From: Pseudomonas solani | GTDB lineage: Bacteria; Pseudomonadota; Gammaproteobacteria; Pseudomonadales; Pseudomonadaceae | Assembly: GCF_026072635.1 (NCBI RefSeq) | Contig: NZ_AP023081.1 | Location: 3,902,501 to 3,966,500, forward strand | Length of the DNA: 64,000 bases | Direction: 5' to 3' | Notes under the pieces: generated by a model | What the model saw: only the letters and a program-made list of their open reading frames with translations | What the model was told of the DNA's origin: nothing | The model's database searches: none | Translations under genes and position numbers: made by a program | Part shown: piece by piece, positions 43,816 to 52,337 of the stretch | Position numbering within the stretch: the stretch's first letter is position 1 | Layout: each line of letters begins with the position of its first letter

Positions 43816-45588
43816 TCAGCGCACCCGGTCGCGGCTCTGCACGGCCAGGTCCAGGGCCTTTTGCATGTCCAGTCGCGCCGAGCGGCCGACGTCCTTGTCG
43901 TTGAGCTGGTAGTTGCGTTCCGACGGCAGGATGGGCGCGGTGAGGTCCTCGGCGTCCATGGGTTCGAAGTCGTAGTCGCCGCCGATGGTCATGGCGCTGC
44001 GGCGCAGCAGCATGCGCACCTGCTCGGGTTGCAGGCGCGGGTTGATCGAGAGCATGGCGGCGACGATGCCGGTGACCATGGGCGTGGCGTAGGAGGTGCC
44101 GCAATGCACCTCGCCGGTCGCGTTCTCGCCCCGGGTGGAAGCGCGGGCGCAGGCGGCGGCGGTGATGTCCACGCGCATGTCGATGTTCGAGGAGTCGCGC
44201 TTGACCACATAGGCCGGGTCGTCGATGCCCACGTCGTCGCGCTCGCTGCGCTGGTGCCCGCCCACCACCAGCAACTGGTCGGTGATGAAGGAGGAGGGCA
44301 GGCGGTATTCGTCGGTGCCGGAGAAGGAGGCGCCGTTGCCGGCGGAGTTGATCACCAGCACGTCCGGGTGTTCCTTGCGCAGCCAGAGGAAGAACTCTTC
44401 CAGCAGTTCCTCGTAGCCGCTCATGGCGATGCCCGAGCGCACCAGGGAGTCCACGTCGTCGCCCTTGATGTTCTTCGCGCCGACGCGGTGGATGCCCCAG
44501 CTCCAGTTGAGGACGCGCACACCGTCCTCCACCAGGTTCACCGAGGCGGCGACGTTGGCGGTGATGCCGGCGTCGGAGTTGCGCTCCACTATCACCTCGA
44601 AGCCGTTGCTGGCCTTGTCCAGCCCGCGCAGGAAGCCGGTGTTGCCGCCCTGGTCCCAGCGCGCGGCGAGTATGCCGGCGACGGTGGAGCCATGGTTGTC
44701 GGGCTTGGCCGCATCACGGGCGTAGAGGCAGGTGCGCGGTTGTTCGCCTTTGCAGCCGCCGAGGTAGTCGGCGAAGTCGGGGGCGTCGAAGTCGACGTTG
44801 CGCTCGATCACGCCGATGCGCAGCGGGCGTGTGTCCACCGGCGCCTGGCGGGCGGGGATGCGGCGCTGGTAGTAGTTCACCGCATCCATGAAGCGGTTGG
44901 CGGCCCACTCGTCCGAGTCCTTGCCGGGCTTGCTCGGCTCCTCCCGCGCGGCCTCGGCCTCCTCGCCCTTCTCGGGAGCGGATTCCTCCACCACCACCGC
45001 GTCGACGCTGGTCTCGCTGCCGATGCGCAGGATCAGCGCGTCGCGCTCGGTGAGGTTCTTCACCGGCAGGCGCAGCTGGTAGGTGTTCAGCGGCGGAATG
45101 GCGCCCACCACCTTGGCGCCGTACTTGCCGGCCAGGCGCTCGGCCTCCTTGCGGCCGTCGTGGCTTTCCTCGATCAGCAGGCTGACCAGGTCGACGTAGG
45201 TGGTCAGCCCATCCATATTCTTCGCCACTTCGGCGGGGCCGGCCGCCAGCACATGGCTGCCGTTCAGCGACAGCCACACCGGGTTGCTGGTGCGCTCGCC
45301 GTCCTCGAGCCAGAGCGGGCCGCTTTCGTGCTCGCGGTGGTCCAGGCGCAGTTTCAGGCCGCCCTTGTTGCGGGTCACGCTATCAGCGGGCAGTGGCTTG
45401 CCGTCCAGCAGCAGCCGGGGCGTGGCCTCGCCCAGGCCGCTGACCCGCAGGCACCAGTCCTGGCGCTTGTGCTCCAGCAGGTCGCCGCAGCGTTGCAGGG
45501 CCTCCATGCGCAAAGGTTCTTCGGCACTGGCGAAGGGGCTGGCGAGGGCCAGGAGCAGGGCGGTGACGGGGGCTTGGTGCAGCGGCAT
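43816..45588 (-). CDS. Secreted S8 (subtilisin-like) serine peptidase, catalytic Asp replaced by Glu
   Basis: A 590-aa protein with a signal peptide (ending ASA-E) and a long N-terminal region (about residues 23-250) before the peptidase domain. The His block DNHGSTVAGILAA (H299), oxyanion Asn (NSAGNGAS) and Ser block CGTSYATPMVTG (S499) are intact. The Asp block, normally VIDTGVD, reads GVIERNVDFDAPDF, so the catalytic position is Glu (E262). Activity is uncertain. The N-terminal part lacks a recognisable I9 propeptide. Confidence 0.85.
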   Translation of the reverse strand: MPLHQAPVTALLLALASPFASAEEPLRMEALQRCGDLLEHKRQDWCLRVSGLGEATPRLLLDGKPLPADSVTRNKGGLKLRLDHREHESGPLWLEDGERTSNPVWLSLNGSHVLAAGPAEVAKNMDGLTTYVDLVSLLIEESHDGRKEAERLAGKYGAKVVGAIPPLNTYQLRLPVKNLTERDALILRIGSETSVDAVVVEESAPEKGEEAEAAREEPSKPGKDSDEWAANRFMDAVNYYQRRIPARQAPVDTRPLRIGVIERNVDFDAPDFADYLGGCKGEQPRTCLYARDAAKPDNHGSTVAGILAARWDQGGNTGFLRGLDKASNGFEVIVERNSDAGITANVAASVNLVEDGVRVLNWSWGIHRVGAKNIKGDDVDSLVRSGIAMSGYEELLEEFFLWLRKEHPDVLVINSAGNGASFSGTDEYRLPSSFITDQLLVVGGHQRSERDDVGIDDPAYVVKRDSSNIDMRVDITAAACARASTRGENATGEVHCGTSYATPMVTGIVAAMLSINPRLQPEQVRMLLRRSAMTIGGDYDFEPMDAEDLTAPILPSERNYQLNDKDVGRSARLDMQKALDLAVQSRDRVR

Positions 45589-45740
45589 GGGCGGGCCTTG
45601 GTAGAGGTTGTCCTGCTGTTCCGACCGCGCGCGCCCGGCTTTCGTTCAGGCTGACCGTTCACCCATCAGGTCGAACCACGGCGGCGCGTGGGCAGTCGGA
45701 AACCATAGGACGCCCCATCCCCCACACCTGGAGAAATGCC

Positions 45741-46139
45741 ATGAACAGCTACGACTGGGAGCTCATCGAACTGCTGCTGCACAAGGTGCAGGAGTCGGCC
45801 AACGTCAACTTCGCGCCCCGTGAATACGCCGCCGAACTGGCCGAGCAGCGCCAGGCTGCTGGGCGCCAGATTGGCGGCACCCTCGACCACCTGAAGATGC
45901 TTGCCGCCGACTACGAACGCATTCTGTTGCAGGGCGGCTATATCGAGTCCCGCCCGGAGAGCGAGGGCGGCAATGGTGAGAACTTTGTCCTCACCGAGCG
46001 CGGCAGCCGCCTGCTGGAGCTGATCAACAGCAGCCTGCCCGCCAACCTGCAGTTCCGTGAGCAACTGGCCGAGAAGGGCCAGGCGGCGCTGACGCCGGAA
46101 GTGTTCGACGAGTTGTCGGCGAGGGCGGCGCGGGCTTGA
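45741..46139 (+). CDS. Predicted winged-helix protein, unknown function
   Basis: A 132-aa protein beginning SYDWELIELLLHKVQES, followed by a long helix, HLKMLAADYERILLQGGYIE and FVLTERGSRLLELI. This order (helices, then a beta-wing with LTERG) resembles DUF2513-like winged-helix proteins. The resemblance is tentative. The start ATG 45741 follows CTGGAGAAATGCC. It is divergent from the subtilase gene and is followed by repeats. Confidence 0.65.
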   Translation: MNSYDWELIELLLHKVQESANVNFAPREYAAELAEQRQAAGRQIGGTLDHLKMLAADYERILLQGGYIESRPESEGGNGENFVLTERGSRLLELINSSLPANLQFREQLAEKGQAALTPEVFDELSARAARA

Positions 46140-46163
46140 TTGCCTAGGCCTAGGCGGTGCTGA

Positions 46164-46338
46164 GGCGGCGCTGCGCGCCGCTGGGCGACTGAAGTCGCCC
46201 CTACAGTCGCCCCTGCAAAAAACGCCGTCGGAGCTTCCCCTGTGGGAGCGAATTCATTCGCGATGGGTGTGGTTCGGGCATTTCCGGTCGGGGAAACGCC
46301 GAACCGTTGGGCCTCGCTGCGCTCGGCGCCAACCTACG
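46164..46338. repeat. Cluster of three extragenic repeats
   Basis: 46164-46204 is the GGCGGCGCTGCGCGCCGC/GGCGACTGAAGTCGCC repeat. 46241-46264 is the GGGAGCGAATTCATTCGCGA REP. 46301-46338 is the GTTGGGCCTCGCTGCGCTC repeat. They fill the gap 46140-46359. Confidence 0.8.
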
Positions 46339-46359
46339 CGCCAACCTGCAGCGACTACA

Positions 46360-46668
46360 TCAATAGATCGGCGGGGTTTCCGGCAGCACGTCCGGGTCGG
46401 GGATGAAGGGCATGGCCCAGGGGTCGAGGTTGCGGCCCTGGTGGGCGAGGTCCATCCGCGCCTGCTCCAGCACCCCGGCCAGACGCACCGGGTTGGCGTA
46501 CTGGGTGCTGCGGATGTGGCCGATATCCAGGACCTTCTCCCCGTGCAGGTCGGTCACGGTGAGGCTGAAGCTGTCGTCTTCCTCATGGGCCAGGGCCTTG
46601 CAACCGTAAGGGAGGAAGGCTTCGGTGGCCAGGCGCATGGCAGTGTCCAGGCTGATTGGCGTGGTCAT
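46360..46668 (-). CDS. Small conserved-looking cytosolic protein, unknown function
   Basis: A 102-aa protein without a signal peptide. It has an N-terminal helix (SLDTAMRLATEAFLPYGC), a beta pair (SFSLTVTDLHGEKVLDIGH) and the segment VRLAGVLEQARMDLAHQ, then a proline-rich tail. I do not recognise a family with confidence. The ATG 46668 is taken as start because the frame further upstream reads through the opposite-strand PLC-like gene. It is divergent from that gene. Confidence 0.6.
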   Translation of the reverse strand: MTTPISLDTAMRLATEAFLPYGCKALAHEEDDSFSLTVTDLHGEKVLDIGHIRSTQYANPVRLAGVLEQARMDLAHQGRNLDPWAMPFIPDPDVLPETPPIY

Positions 46669-46863
46669 GGCAGTCTCCGGCTGCAGTGCATGAGTTAGGT
46701 GGACAGCAGGACGGGGGGAGGCGGTTCCGCCGGGGTGACGAACTGCAGGCGGCCGATTTGGTGAGTCGCCTGTCCCGCCTGGACAGTGCCCAGCGCGCCC
46801 CGGGATTGTTACCCTTCGATGACAAGCGCCGCGCAAGACGGCGCTCCTGGTTTCGGAGCTTCG

Positions 46864-48162
46864 ATGAAACGCCTGCTGCTCGCCCTGTCCTGCCTGTTCG
46901 CCTGCGCGCCCGCCACCTTGCTGGCCTGGTCCAATCACTCCCTGGGCACCTGGCTGGCCCTGTCCGATCTCCAGGAGCTGCGCCAGGCCGAACCAGTGCA
47001 GGTGGAGTCGCTGGAGGCCTTCCTCGCCGCCGAAGGCGTGGCGCTGGAGCAGCTGCTGGACGAGCAGGAGGCCTATGCGCGGGAGAACTTCCCCGGCTAC
47101 CCGGCCCGCCCCGATGACCTGCGCTGGCTGCCCGACTCGGGCGGTGATCGCCGTCGCGCCTTCTTCATGGCGCTGCGGGTCAACCCGGAGATCCGCCTGG
47201 CCAGTTTCGTCCAGGCGCTGCCGGGGCTGCAGCTGCCGGACCATCGCTTCCTGCCCGCCGAGCAGGTGCTGGTATTCCGCAAGCTCAACCTGTGGAACGA
47301 GTGGCGCTTCATCGCCCTCTCGCCCGGCGAGCACATCAGCCCGCTGGCGGTGCTGGCCAGCGCGGCGGATGAGCCGGACTACGGCCACGACATCAACCTG
47401 TTCAGCGACAACCCGGGCGAGATGGGCGCGCGCTATGGCTTCGGCACCCAGCCGTTCGGCGATTCGCGCTTCGAGTACTCCTCCCAGGCGCCGTTCCACA
47501 TCGGCTATTACCACGAGTCAGAGCTGATCTTCCGCGCCGCGCCCTTCCTCACCCGCACCTACCCGGAAATGCGCGTGCAGCAGTACCTGGGCCTGGCACG
47601 CTTCGCCTTCGAGAGCGGCCACGACTACTGGGGCTACCGCTTCCTCGGCTGGGCGTTGCATTACGTCCAGGACCTGACCCAGCCCTACCACTCCAAGGCA
47701 CTGCCGGGCGAAAGCACCGCCACCCTGATGTGGACGGCGATCAAGGCCGCCGCCGGCGACACCGCCGACAAGGAGGCGGCCATCGAGCGCGTCGCCACCC
47801 GCCACACCGAGGTGGAGAAGTACCAGGCCGATTGGTTGCGCCGCCTGCTGCGCGAAGGCAGCAACGACAGCCCGCTGCTGGCCGCCTACCGCGACCGCTC
47901 GGCGGACGCCGACTACCCGCCTTTCGACCTGGGCTACCTGCGGGACGTGGTGTCCCTGGAGGCCTATGACGCCGCCGACGGCTTCGACGATCGCATCGGC
48001 GCCTGGCTGGCCAAGGGGCAGCCCGGTGCGGACTTCAGCCAGGGCAACCAGTTGAAGCCGCCAGCCACCGATCCCGAGCTGGATGCGGTGCTGGTGCAGC
48101 TGATCCGCCACTTCGCCGGCCACAGCCGCAACCTGGTGCGCACCACCCTGCAGAACCCCTGA
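46864..48162 (+). CDS. Secreted zinc phospholipase C / S1-P1 nuclease-like protein
   Basis: A 432-aa protein whose signal peptide would be cleaved before WSNHSLGTW, giving an N-terminal Trp as in Zn-dependent phospholipase C. Other fold markers are GHDYWGYRFLGWALHYVQDL followed by TQPYHSK (about residues 254-280), where His and Asp would bind zinc, and a later RHTEVEKYQADW helix. Spacing is longer than in the Bacillus enzymes (about 245 aa), so it is a distant member. Activity is inferred. The ATG 46864 gives the signal peptide. Confidence 0.68.
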   Translation: MKRLLLALSCLFACAPATLLAWSNHSLGTWLALSDLQELRQAEPVQVESLEAFLAAEGVALEQLLDEQEAYARENFPGYPARPDDLRWLPDSGGDRRRAFFMALRVNPEIRLASFVQALPGLQLPDHRFLPAEQVLVFRKLNLWNEWRFIALSPGEHISPLAVLASAADEPDYGHDINLFSDNPGEMGARYGFGTQPFGDSRFEYSSQAPFHIGYYHESELIFRAAPFLTRTYPEMRVQQYLGLARFAFESGHDYWGYRFLGWALHYVQDLTQPYHSKALPGESTATLMWTAIKAAAGDTADKEAAIERVATRHTEVEKYQADWLRRLLREGSNDSPLLAAYRDRSADADYPPFDLGYLRDVVSLEAYDAADGFDDRIGAWLAKGQPGADFSQGNQLKPPATDPELDAVLVQLIRHFAGHSRNLVRTTLQNP

Positions 48163-48287
48163 GACGGCGCGGCGCACCGGGCCTGGCGGCTCGTCGGGTT
48201 GCCCCTGACCTAGGCTGCCATGGGCGAGTGGGCGAACCCCGTGCCAAGCCCAGCGGTCACACCTCCAGGTGACCGATGGAGGCCGGC

Positions 48288-48911
48288 ATGCACATCAAGC
48301 TGATCGAGGGGTTGCAGTGGAGCACCGAACCCGGTGGCTCCGGCGGCCTGTGCAACAAACGCGGGGAGAAGGTGCACCTGCGCCAGGGCGATATGGACGG
48401 CGCCTGCGGCCCCTACTGTCTGGTGATGGCGATGCTGGCGCGCAACCAGCTCAGCCGGCGCCAGGCCAAGGGGCTGGAACGGGTGGATTCGCGCACCCGC
48501 TACGGGCGCCTGATGGAGGCGCTGAATCGCCACGAGACCCTGGTGCGGGTCGGCACCACCGGGCATGACCTGCTGGCCCTGCTGCGTGAGGTGAACGACA
48601 AGGAACACCGGGTGGTGACCGGCAGCGGGGTGGAGATGGTGCGCCAGGCCCGCGCCCACCTGGAGGACGACTTCCCGGTGTTGCTGGGCTTCCACGGCCA
48701 CAAGGGCAGCGACATCCGCCACTGGGGCCTGGCCATCGGCATGAGCGACGACGCGTTCTTCCTGCTCGACCCGGCCCATGAGCTGCAGCCCGGCCTGGCC
48801 TGGAACGCCATCCTCACCAGCGAGGCCCATGGCTCGCGCTTCGGCTATCGCTACATCAATGCCAAGGGCACCTGGGCGGTGACCCTGAAGGAAATGCTCG
48901 CCCTGCTCTGA
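48288..48911 (+). CDS. Papain-like cysteine peptidase (C39-like), cytosolic
   Basis: A 207-aa protein with DGACGPYCLVMAMLARNQL (Cys at about residue 36 or 40), a His in IRHWGLAIGMSDD (about 144) and an Asp in FFLLDPAH (about 157). This Cys-His-Asp order fits papain-like C39/C70-type domains. No signal peptide is seen. ATG 48288 is preferred over 48276 because GGAGG at 48278-48282 is well spaced for it. Function is unknown, and such domains also occur in effectors and toxins, but no delivery genes are adjacent. Confidence 0.6.
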   Translation: MHIKLIEGLQWSTEPGGSGGLCNKRGEKVHLRQGDMDGACGPYCLVMAMLARNQLSRRQAKGLERVDSRTRYGRLMEALNRHETLVRVGTTGHDLLALLREVNDKEHRVVTGSGVEMVRQARAHLEDDFPVLLGFHGHKGSDIRHWGLAIGMSDDAFFLLDPAHELQPGLAWNAILTSEAHGSRFGYRYINAKGTWAVTLKEMLALL

Positions 48912-48914
48912 GCC

Positions 48915-49631
48915 CTAGAACTTCTCGTTGGCGTTGAGGTAGCGCCACTGGCCCGGCTGCAGCTTGGCCATGGCCACGCCGCCGATGCGGATGCGCTTCA
49001 TCGCCACCACTGTGAGCCCCACCGCTTCGCACATGTGGCGGATCTGCCCCGGCTGGGAGCCCTTGAGGGCAAAGCGCAGGCGGGTTTCGTTCTGCCAGCT
49101 GACCTTCATCGGCGGCAGGGCCTGGCCTTTGTAGCTGAGGCCGTGGCACAGGCGCTTGAGGCCGTGTTCGATGATCTGCCCGGAAACTTCGACGATGAAC
49201 TCTTCCTCCACCTTGTTGGCGTGATCCAGGCGACGGGTCACGCCCCAGTTCTGGGTGAAGACCATCAGGCCACTGGCGTCGGTTTCCAGCGGGGTCAGCA
49301 GGTTCTGCCGGATGAAGTGCTTCTTCAGCGGGCGCATGCCGGGCTGGTCAGGGGTGAGGTTGTCCGCCACCAGCAATTGCAGCACCGAGTTGGCACCCAT
49401 GCCGATGCCATAACCTGCGGGCTTGTTGAGCAGCAGGGTGACCGGCTCCACAGTGGCGGCCACGGCATTGGGCAGCAGCACGACCTGTTCGTCGAGCACC
49501 TTGAATTGCGGTTCCTCGACCACCTTGCCGTTCACCGTCACCCAGCCGTTCTCGATATACAGCTCGGCATCGCGACGGGAGCAGGGCACGAGTTCGGCAA
49601 GGCGTTTGGACAGGCGCACGGGTTCGGACAT
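48915..49631 (-). CDS. RsuA/RluE/RluF-family rRNA pseudouridine synthase
   Basis: A 238-aa protein with an N-terminal S4 RNA-binding domain (VRLSKRLAELVPCSRRDAEL, about residues 5-24) and the RsuA-type catalytic domain (LLLNKPAGYGIGM, about 67, and GQIRHMCEAVGLTVVAMKRI near the end). The catalytic block is LTPLETDASGLMVF instead of the usual GRLDxxTxGL, placing Glu (E116) at the Asp position with another Asp (D118) two residues on. The 23S target is inferred only from family. The start ATG 49631 was chosen because the S4 domain begins there. Confidence 0.82.
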   Translation of the reverse strand: MSEPVRLSKRLAELVPCSRRDAELYIENGWVTVNGKVVEEPQFKVLDEQVVLLPNAVAATVEPVTLLLNKPAGYGIGMGANSVLQLLVADNLTPDQPGMRPLKKHFIRQNLLTPLETDASGLMVFTQNWGVTRRLDHANKVEEEFIVEVSGQIIEHGLKRLCHGLSYKGQALPPMKVSWQNETRLRFALKGSQPGQIRHMCEAVGLTVVAMKRIRIGGVAMAKLQPGQWRYLNANEKF

Positions 49632-49756
49632 GACGGGGTACCGGAAGAGGGGCGGCCATTGTAACCGCGGAAGCGCTGCGGCGGCGCGCCGATGCGGGCG
49701 GCCGAATGGCATCGGGCCGGAAGAGTCCGGCCCGATGGGGTGCTGCGGGGAGGCGA

Positions 49757-52114
49757 TCAGTGCACGCGTATTTCCACTTCCTGGGGCACGTCGAGCGTTT
49801 CCAGGTCGCCCTCGATGGCGCTCTCGGCGCTTTCCGGCTGGTTGGCGAACAGCCCCAGCAGGCGCGACATCGGGTGATGGGGCTTGGCGCCTTCGGCGAG
49901 CTGGGCACCGCCTTCCACGGTTTCCACCGGCTCGGGCAGCATTTCGGTGACCACCTTGAAGTCGGTGATCTGGATGGTGCCGCGCCCGGCCGCCAGCAGG
50001 TGGAAGGAGAACGCCTTGCGCGCCTGCGGGTTGTCGAAGGCGAAGGTGATGGACACCGGCTTGCCCTTTTTCAGCACGGGCAGCTCGGGGATGGGCAGGG
50101 CCACGTCACGCTCGAACTCCTTGGTCTTCAGTTGCAGCTGCGCGCCCTGGCGATCCATCTGCAGCACGTTGATGCCCAGGCGTACCGTGGTCCGGCTGTT
50201 CTTCGGCAGTTCCATGTACTGGGCGCCGATCAGGTTGTCGGCCCAGTCGTCGCGGGCCTTGTCCTTCAGGCGGATGCGCTCGCGGGTGGCGAACTGGTAT
50301 TCCTGGCCGAGGGCACCGCCCAGCAGTGATTGGTCGAGCAGGGCCGCGCGCTGGCTGACCAGGCGCGCCTGCTTGCCGCTGAAGCGCCCGAGGAAGCGTG
50401 CCTCGTCGGCGATGAAGCCCTCGCTCTGGTAACGGCGGCAGACCTGCTGGAAGTCGCACTCGGTGAAGGTGCCGCGGCCGTCGTGCTGGCGCAGCATGCC
50501 GTTGGTGTAGGAGATCATTTCGCGGCCGCTTTCGTAGTCGCGGAACAGCGAGCGGCCGGCCAGGTTCTGCGGCACCTTGTAGCCGAAGTAGTCGAGGATC
50601 GAGGTGGTCAGGTCGACGTGGCCGTACACGCCGCTCTTGATCGGCGGCAGCGAGGCCTGTTCCGGCGCCAGCACCAGGTTGAAGCCCCAGGCGGAGGCGA
50701 GGCGGACCTTGTCGATGCCGTGGGACTCGTCCGAGGTGATGATCACCAGGGTGTCCTTGAGCACGCCCTGTTTTTCCAGGCCGGTGAGGAAGGCGTCGAC
50801 GGCGTCGTCGAGGTAGGCGATGGCGGCCTTCTTGGCGTCGGGGTAGCGCGCCAGGTACTCATCGGGTGCCGAATAGGGCTGGTGGGTGCCGACGGTGAGC
50901 AGGGTCAGCATCCAGGGTTTCTTCTGCTGGCGGATCTGCTTCACGTAGCCCAGCGCGCCTTCGAAGAAGGCCTTGTCGTCCATGCCCCAGGGGAATTCCA
51001 GGTAGGCCTTGTTGCGGAACCAGTCGCGGCCGAGGGTCTTGTCGAAGCCCATGGCCGGCATGACCTTGTCCTTGGCCATGAAGCGCAGCCCGGCACCCTG
51101 CAGGAAGTGGGTGGCGAAGCCGTGGCGGTGCAGCTGGGCGGGCAGGCAGTCCTTGGCCCGCGAGGGGTTGTTCAGCAGCTCCAGGCCCTTGGGCGTGCCG
51201 GAGTCCAGCTTGCTGTAGTCGCCGCAGAGCATCGAGTAGAGGCCGCGGATGGTCTGGTGGCTGTGCAGCACGTAGTCCGGCGTGGTCATGGCGCGCTCGG
51301 CCCATTGGCTGAGGCGCGGCATCAGCGATTCCTGGTAGCTGCTGTTGATCGCCGCGCGGTTGGCGGCGATGTAGGCACCAGGGATGCCTTCCAGGGTGAT
51401 CACCAGCACGTTGCGCGCGCGGCCGGGCTCGGCCAGCAGCGGGGCGCCGTCGAGGTCGAGGCGGGCGAGGCCGGCGATATCCGGCGGCGCGTCGGGCTGG
51501 TCACCATCGAGCCAGTCTTCCACCGCCAGTTGGCCGCTGTTGAGGGCACCGGCCAGCAGCTTGTGGGGCAGGTTGAACTGCTGCCACTGCTCGGCTTCGC
51601 TCGGGTGCAGGTACTGGATGGCGGCGTGGCTGGCCAGCAGGGCCACGGGCACGGCCAGCCAGGCGCGCGAGGGGCGCTGTTGCGGGCGGCGCCAGAGCAG
51701 GGCACAGGCCAGCAGCGCGACGGCGAGGGCGATGGCCAGCCAGGGGTAGGTGAGGCCGCCGCCCTGGGTCGAATGGCCGACGAATTGCGGGTCCATCAGG
51801 TATTTGAGGTCGCTGGGCTCGGGCATGCGGCCCACGGCGCCGACCAGTTCGGCGGTGCCGAGGGTGATCAGGCTGGAGGCGACCATCACCGGCAGCGCCA
51901 GCCACAGCGGGCGCCGGTAGAGCAGGGCGATCAGCAGCGAGCCGATGGCAAGGTCCGACAGGTAGCCGAAGCCGTCGCTCCAGCCCAGCCACCAGCGGGC
52001 GGCGAGCGGAATGATCAGGAATAGAACGCCAAGGGGCAAAAGGTGCAGCGGTGAAGACAGCCAGCGGCTGGAAGGGCGCACAGGAACTCCTGAGATCAGA
52101 CAGCGAGAATCCAT
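49757..52114 (-). CDS. LTA-synthase-family membrane sulfatase/phosphoglycerol transferase-like
   Basis: A 785-aa inner-membrane protein. Four to five N-terminal transmembrane segments (to about residue 160) precede a sulfatase domain starting NVLVITLEGIPGAYI (about 250), where the expected nucleophile Thr/Ser is in the GIPG loop. HSHQTIRGLYSMLCGD, TVGTHQPYSAP and ITSDESHGID provide metal-site residues. The family transfers phosphoglycerol or phosphoethanolamine in the periplasm. A C-terminal beta-rich extension (about residues 600-785) is unusual for LtaS-type proteins. The start is uncertain (52114 or 52171). Confidence 0.8.
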   Translation of the reverse strand: MDSRCLISGVPVRPSSRWLSSPLHLLPLGVLFLIIPLAARWWLGWSDGFGYLSDLAIGSLLIALLYRRPLWLALPVMVASSLITLGTAELVGAVGRMPEPSDLKYLMDPQFVGHSTQGGGLTYPWLAIALAVALLACALLWRRPQQRPSRAWLAVPVALLASHAAIQYLHPSEAEQWQQFNLPHKLLAGALNSGQLAVEDWLDGDQPDAPPDIAGLARLDLDGAPLLAEPGRARNVLVITLEGIPGAYIAANRAAINSSYQESLMPRLSQWAERAMTTPDYVLHSHQTIRGLYSMLCGDYSKLDSGTPKGLELLNNPSRAKDCLPAQLHRHGFATHFLQGAGLRFMAKDKVMPAMGFDKTLGRDWFRNKAYLEFPWGMDDKAFFEGALGYVKQIRQQKKPWMLTLLTVGTHQPYSAPDEYLARYPDAKKAAIAYLDDAVDAFLTGLEKQGVLKDTLVIITSDESHGIDKVRLASAWGFNLVLAPEQASLPPIKSGVYGHVDLTTSILDYFGYKVPQNLAGRSLFRDYESGREMISYTNGMLRQHDGRGTFTECDFQQVCRRYQSEGFIADEARFLGRFSGKQARLVSQRAALLDQSLLGGALGQEYQFATRERIRLKDKARDDWADNLIGAQYMELPKNSRTTVRLGINVLQMDRQGAQLQLKTKEFERDVALPIPELPVLKKGKPVSITFAFDNPQARKAFSFHLLAAGRGTIQITDFKVVTEMLPEPVETVEGGAQLAEGAKPHHPMSRLLGLFANQPESAESAIEGDLETLDVPQEVEIRVH

Positions 52115-52337
52115 GGGGGTGATGGACAGAAAAAGAGGCGATGGTGGTTCGCCGACATGATTCTGAAACATCGTTGTGCTTACGGCCAGTAGACAATCGG
52201 CCGCGCATCGAATTCTGTGTGCCGAGTCGTTTCTGCCACCTGGCGACGAGTGGTGGGGAAAGGCCGGTGGGCGGCGTGCATGGCCCGGTGGCGCGCCCGC
52301 CTGTAGAATGCCGGCCTTGTTCATTGAGGTAAGCAAG

